64,000 nt of DNA from Chitinophaga pinensis (GTDB taxonomy: Bacteria; Bacteroidota; Bacteroidia; UBA4408). Positions 60,761 through 64,000 of this stretch are shown in pieces. Under the pieces are notes generated by a model. It made no database searches, was not told the DNA's origin, and worked only from the letters and a program-made list of their open reading frames with translations. The DNA lies in assembly GCA_945861665.1 (NCBI GenBank), contig CAMAVS010000003.1:186001-250000 (forward strand), in the 5' to 3' direction. Position numbers and translations under genes: made by a program. Position 1 is the stretch's first letter; each line of letters begins with the position of its first letter.

Positions 60761-60935
60761 TGAATTCAATTATATTTCATATTCCTTCACATATTGTAAC
60801 ATATTGGTTTCCAAAATATTAAATACCTGTTATAACGAATACAAACCCTTTGTAAAAAAATAATCAACTTTTTCGGAAAAAAAACACTAATATTGCACTC
60901 CTTTTTAGAAAAATAGAATTTAAAAACTGAATACT

Positions 60936-61280
60936 ATGGACTTGATAAAATTTATTGAAGAACAAGCAGAAAAGAAAGCTTTTCCTAAGTTTAAAGCCGG
61001 TGACACCTTAACCGTTCATTATAAAATTATTGAAGGAGTCAAAGAAAGGGTTCAACAGTTTCAGGGAGTTGTTTTACAACGTAGGGGTGCAGGTGCTAAC
61101 GAAACGTTTACTATCCGTAAAATATCAAACGGTGTAGGTGTTGAGCGTATCATTCCGTTAATATCTCCTTCTATCGATAAAATTGAAGTAAATAAAGTGG
61201 GTGTTGTGCGTAGATCGAAAATATTTTACTTACGCCAACTTACCGGTAAAAAAGCTAGAATTAAGGAGAAAAAGGTTTAG
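60936..61280 (+). CDS. rplS: 50S ribosomal protein L19
   Basis: [56 protein letters not shown]. Confidence 0.97.
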   Translation: MDLIKFIEEQAEKKAFPKFKAGDTLTVHYKIIEGVKERVQQFQGVVLQRRGAGANETFTIRKISNGVGVERIIPLISPSIDKIEVNKVGVVRRSKIFYLRQLTGKKARIKEKKV

Positions 61281-61318
61281 TTTTACTGTTCATACTTACA
61301 TATATAATATAATAGAGG

Positions 61319-61350
61319 ATCCTCTCATCGCTTTGTTGAGAGGATTTTTA
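61319..61350 (+). terminator. hairpin terminator downstream of rplS
   Basis: ATCCTCTCA..TGAGAGGAT followed by TTTTTATTTT. Confidence 0.75.
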
Positions 61351-61917
61351 TTTTCGGATAATGCTTACTTCCCCGTTGTTTTTTAGTTTGATAATGGAGG
61401 ATGCCTGACTCTTTGTTTTTTCGTGTTGCCTGAGTCCAACAATATAATCAACTTGCTTTAGAATTTTCCCATCAATTTCACCAAAATTAGCAGGTGAAGG
61501 TTCGTCACTGATATTTGCAGAAGTGGATATGAGGGGTTTACCCAATTTATAAATTAGTTTTTTGCAAAATTCATCTTTTGTAATGCGAATGGCTGCGCTT
61601 CCATCCAACGCTATGGCATTATGGGCCATATTTGATACATTGTCGTAAACGATGGTGAGGGGTGTGTCAGAAAATTCAATTAAATCCCAAGCAAGGGCAG
61701 GAACTTTTTTCACGTATTTGTTAAGGTTAATGTCCTGATCCAACAATACGATTAAGGATTTTGATTCATTCCTTTTTTTTATGGCAAAAATTTTTTCAAT
61801 TGCAACGCTGTTTGTTGCATCGCAACCAAGTCCCCAAACGGTGTCGGTAGGATAAAGTATAATACCACCTGTTTTTAGTGTTTCGAGTGCTCGTTTAATT
61901 TCACCGTCCATATACAC
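61348..61917 (-). CDS. L-threonylcarbamoyladenylate synthase (Sua5/YciO/YrdC family)
   Basis: GGIILYPTDTVWGLGCDATN; ISTSANISDEPSP. Confidence 0.92.
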   Translation of the reverse strand: MYMDGEIKRALETLKTGGIILYPTDTVWGLGCDATNSVAIEKIFAIKKRNESKSLIVLLDQDINLNKYVKKVPALAWDLIEFSDTPLTIVYDNVSNMAHNAIALDGSAAIRITKDEFCKKLIYKLGKPLISTSANISDEPSPANFGEIDGKILKQVDYIVGLRQHEKTKSQASSIIKLKNNGEVSIIRK

Positions 61918-63034
61918 TTTTATACAATGATGCCATTTTGTGCGCAGTATTCTCTTCTGTAAATTGTTGTGCGTGTATAGTTCCCTTTGCTACCATTGCG
62001 TTTCGTAATGTTGAATCATTCAGCAGTGTGCTAATGGCTGAACTCATTTCTTCAGAGTTTTCAGGGTTTATATACAGTGCGGCATCACCGCCTGCTTCGG
62101 GTAAACAACTGGTATTGCTTGTAATTACAGGTGTTTTACAAAACATTGCTTCCACAACCGGTAAACCAAATCCTTCAAAAAGGGAGGGGTAAATAAACAA
62201 AGTGGCTAAACTGTAAATCGCAGGAAGGTCAATTAAATGAGCGTTTTCGATAAAAATAAATTTATTTTCAGGATTTTCATTTTCAATAATTGCATTTACA
62301 TTGTCAATGTAATGTGTGTGCTTTCCTACAACTACTAAAGGAATATCAGATTTAAGTTGGTGGGTTGCTTTTATTAAGGTAACAAGGTTTTTTCGGGGTT
62401 CAACAGTACTCACGTACAACAAAAATTCAGAAGGTAAATTGTATTTATTTTTAACCGAATTTTTTTCTGCTTCGCTAATTTCTTTTGTAAAACTGGAATG
62501 AATGGAAGGTGGAATAACTTCAATTTTATTGGCATCTCCATTTAAAAACTCAACAATATCATTTTTTGTTTGCGCACTAACTGCAATAATTTTATCGCTA
62601 ACATCACAGCTATACTGAAACTTTTTTTTATATATTTTACGATCGAAAAAATTATAGTATTGCGGATAACGCATAAAAATAAGATCGTGAATAGTAACTA
62701 TTGATTTAGCATTGCTTCGTTGAATATTATAGGGTAGTTCGTGGCTTAATCCGTGGTACAAATCAATGTGATCCTTACGCACCTGTGCTGCCATCCTTAA
62801 AGATCGCCACGAATTTTTAAACGTTTTAGTGAATATGTTAGAGGGCGTTTTTACGATTGTGTTTGTAAAATCATTTATAAAAATTGTTTTACTATCTAGT
62901 TTGTAGGAAGGGGTATAAAGAAAATAATCGTTATCGGGGTAATAATGCAACAAACTATGCACTAAGCTGCGACTATAATTACCCAAGCCTGAGTTGTTAT
63001 GAAAAAAACGCTTGGCGTCAAAACCGATCTTCAT
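61901..63034 (-). CDS. glycosyltransferase family 4 (GT-B)
   Basis: FLLYVSTVEPRKNLVTLIKA; FIYPSLFEGFGLPVVEAMFCKTPVITSNTSCLPEAGGDAAL. Confidence 0.92.
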   Translation of the reverse strand: MKIGFDAKRFFHNNSGLGNYSRSLVHSLLHYYPDNDYFLYTPSYKLDSKTIFINDFTNTIVKTPSNIFTKTFKNSWRSLRMAAQVRKDHIDLYHGLSHELPYNIQRSNAKSIVTIHDLIFMRYPQYYNFFDRKIYKKKFQYSCDVSDKIIAVSAQTKNDIVEFLNGDANKIEVIPPSIHSSFTKEISEAEKNSVKNKYNLPSEFLLYVSTVEPRKNLVTLIKATHQLKSDIPLVVVGKHTHYIDNVNAIIENENPENKFIFIENAHLIDLPAIYSLATLFIYPSLFEGFGLPVVEAMFCKTPVITSNTSCLPEAGGDAALYINPENSEEMSSAISTLLNDSTLRNAMVAKGTIHAQQFTEENTAHKMASLYKSVYGR

Positions 63035-63054
63035 CCTGTAAATATACTTAATTA

Positions 63055-63618
63055 TTAAAAAATAGTTCCTGTGCCATAAAGTAAACCTATCGCTTCTATG
63101 CCTAAGGAATAACTTGCACCTATGTACATAACAAAATTTTCACCTCTCATAATTCTGAATCGACTTGCTAAAATAGGGGCTATTATAATATTGTTTTTAG
63201 TATCAAAAACAAAGCTGAAAAGCGGTCCGGCTTCAAACTCAAGTTTCGATTTCGAATCAATTTTAATTTGAAAAACTCTAAATTCTAATCCCGCTCCAAA
63301 GGTGGGAGAAGCCTTTTCATTAAACAATTTACCGTTTACCAGAAACTGTTTAGTTTCGGTAGGTAAATTAAAGAACACAGGTATTTTAATTAATTTTTGC
63401 GGCTGAAATTCTACAAAAAACAACATGGCATTTGTGGGTACTACTATGGCTGCTTGGTTTTGTATATCTGCCAATCTGCTGTTTGAAATAAACAATAATG
63501 ATTGCCCGAAACTCAATTCAAAATGTTCATTATTTTTGAGTGAGTCGGGTTGTTGAGCAAATGAGTTTGCAACAAATAGCATTAAAATTACATACAATAG
63601 CTGTTTTGATTTTTTCAT
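63055..63618 (-). CDS. exported outer-membrane-protein-like hypothetical protein
   Basis: Signal MKKSKQLLYVILMLFVANSFAQ; beta-rich. Confidence 0.55.
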   Translation of the reverse strand: MKKSKQLLYVILMLFVANSFAQQPDSLKNNEHFELSFGQSLLFISNSRLADIQNQAAIVVPTNAMLFFVEFQPQKLIKIPVFFNLPTETKQFLVNGKLFNEKASPTFGAGLEFRVFQIKIDSKSKLEFEAGPLFSFVFDTKNNIIIAPILASRFRIMRGENFVMYIGASYSLGIEAIGLLYGTGTIF

Positions 63619-63705
63619 TCAACAAAATTAAAATAAATTAGCTACTTTGTTAAAAGGGGGCTTTATTGTTGTGAAATTATATTGTAACTCTTCTTTGATA
63701 TTAAG

Positions 63706-63999
63706 CTACCAAGTCCCTCCGGGTGAAAATAAAAAATCTGTTTGGTTATCGATGTCGTATAGCCATTGATACCCTTTTGTTTCTTTTTTACAAAAGGGTT
63801 CTAATAATAGAACCATTTGTTTATATCCTTCTGTAGTTAAGTCGCAGAAGAAGTTAATTTTATCTCTTATGTTAATTCCTTCATCTGTGTCTGCGATGCG
63901 AAGCGTTAAATTGCAATTGCGTGATTGAACAAAGTCGAGACTAGTGAACTTGAGTGATTTTTGATTAGCAATAATTGTTTGTTGAATAGCCTGTCTAAA
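63706..63999 (-). CDS. C-terminal part of an uncharacterised gene running off the right edge
   Basis: Open frame to window end: FRQAIQQTIIANQKSLKFTSLDFVQSRNCNLTLRIADTDEGINIRDKINFFCDLTTEGYKQMVLLLEPFCKKETKGYQWLYDIDNQTDFLFSPGGTW*; missed by the ORF track because the start is outside the window. Confidence 0.55.
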   Translation of the reverse strand, partial: FRQAIQQTIIANQKSLKFTSLDFVQSRNCNLTLRIADTDEGINIRDKINFFCDLTTEGYKQMVLLLEPFCKKETKGYQWLYDIDNQTDFLFSPGGTW

Positions 64000-64000
64000 T

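Noticed and set aside
1-64000. tRNA, rRNA, CRISPR array, transposase, integrase or prophage genes
   Set aside because: No cloverleaf-like, rRNA-like or regularly spaced direct-repeat sequence noticed in intergenic gaps, and no ORF with mobile-element motifs

Overview
AT-rich chromosomal segment of a Bacteroidota (Flavobacteriales/Sphingobacteriales-like) bacterium, judged from type IX secretion (T9SS) C-terminal sorting domains, PorX, the HU-CCDC81/SPOR protein, DUF4834, DUF5606 and TAnnTTTG-type promoter motifs. Most of the window is housekeeping: kdsB, hemJ-like, carB, yfhO-like, rmuC, pcrA/uvrD, nif3-like, lpxK, PNP, recR, M3 peptidase, ftcD, hutI, HD hydrolase, porX, tsaE, ald, marC, rluF, ppiase, rplS, tsaC-like. 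The main accessory region is 9.4-18.0 kb, a nonulosonic-acid (pseudaminic-acid-like) sugar synthesis and decoration locus. It includes a fused NeuB/PseI-type synthase plus SpsF/PseF-type cytidylyltransferase, PseG-like and PseH-like proteins, two methyltransferases, an MBOAT/SGNH pair and an uncharacterised 531-aa protein. Other notable points: two otherwise continuous reading frames each broken by a single in-frame TAG (3097-3612 and 44022-44675); a decayed secreted-protein gene that appears to contain an epimerase fragment (43250-44009); a C8 homopolymer early in an outer-membrane protein gene (23142-23149); an RluF gene whose S4 domain lies upstream of any ATG/GTG/TTG; and a GT2 fused to a degenerate phosphoglycosyl-transferase module. 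I found no rRNA, tRNA, CRISPR array, transposase or prophage. All product names are from reading the translations; no database search was run.
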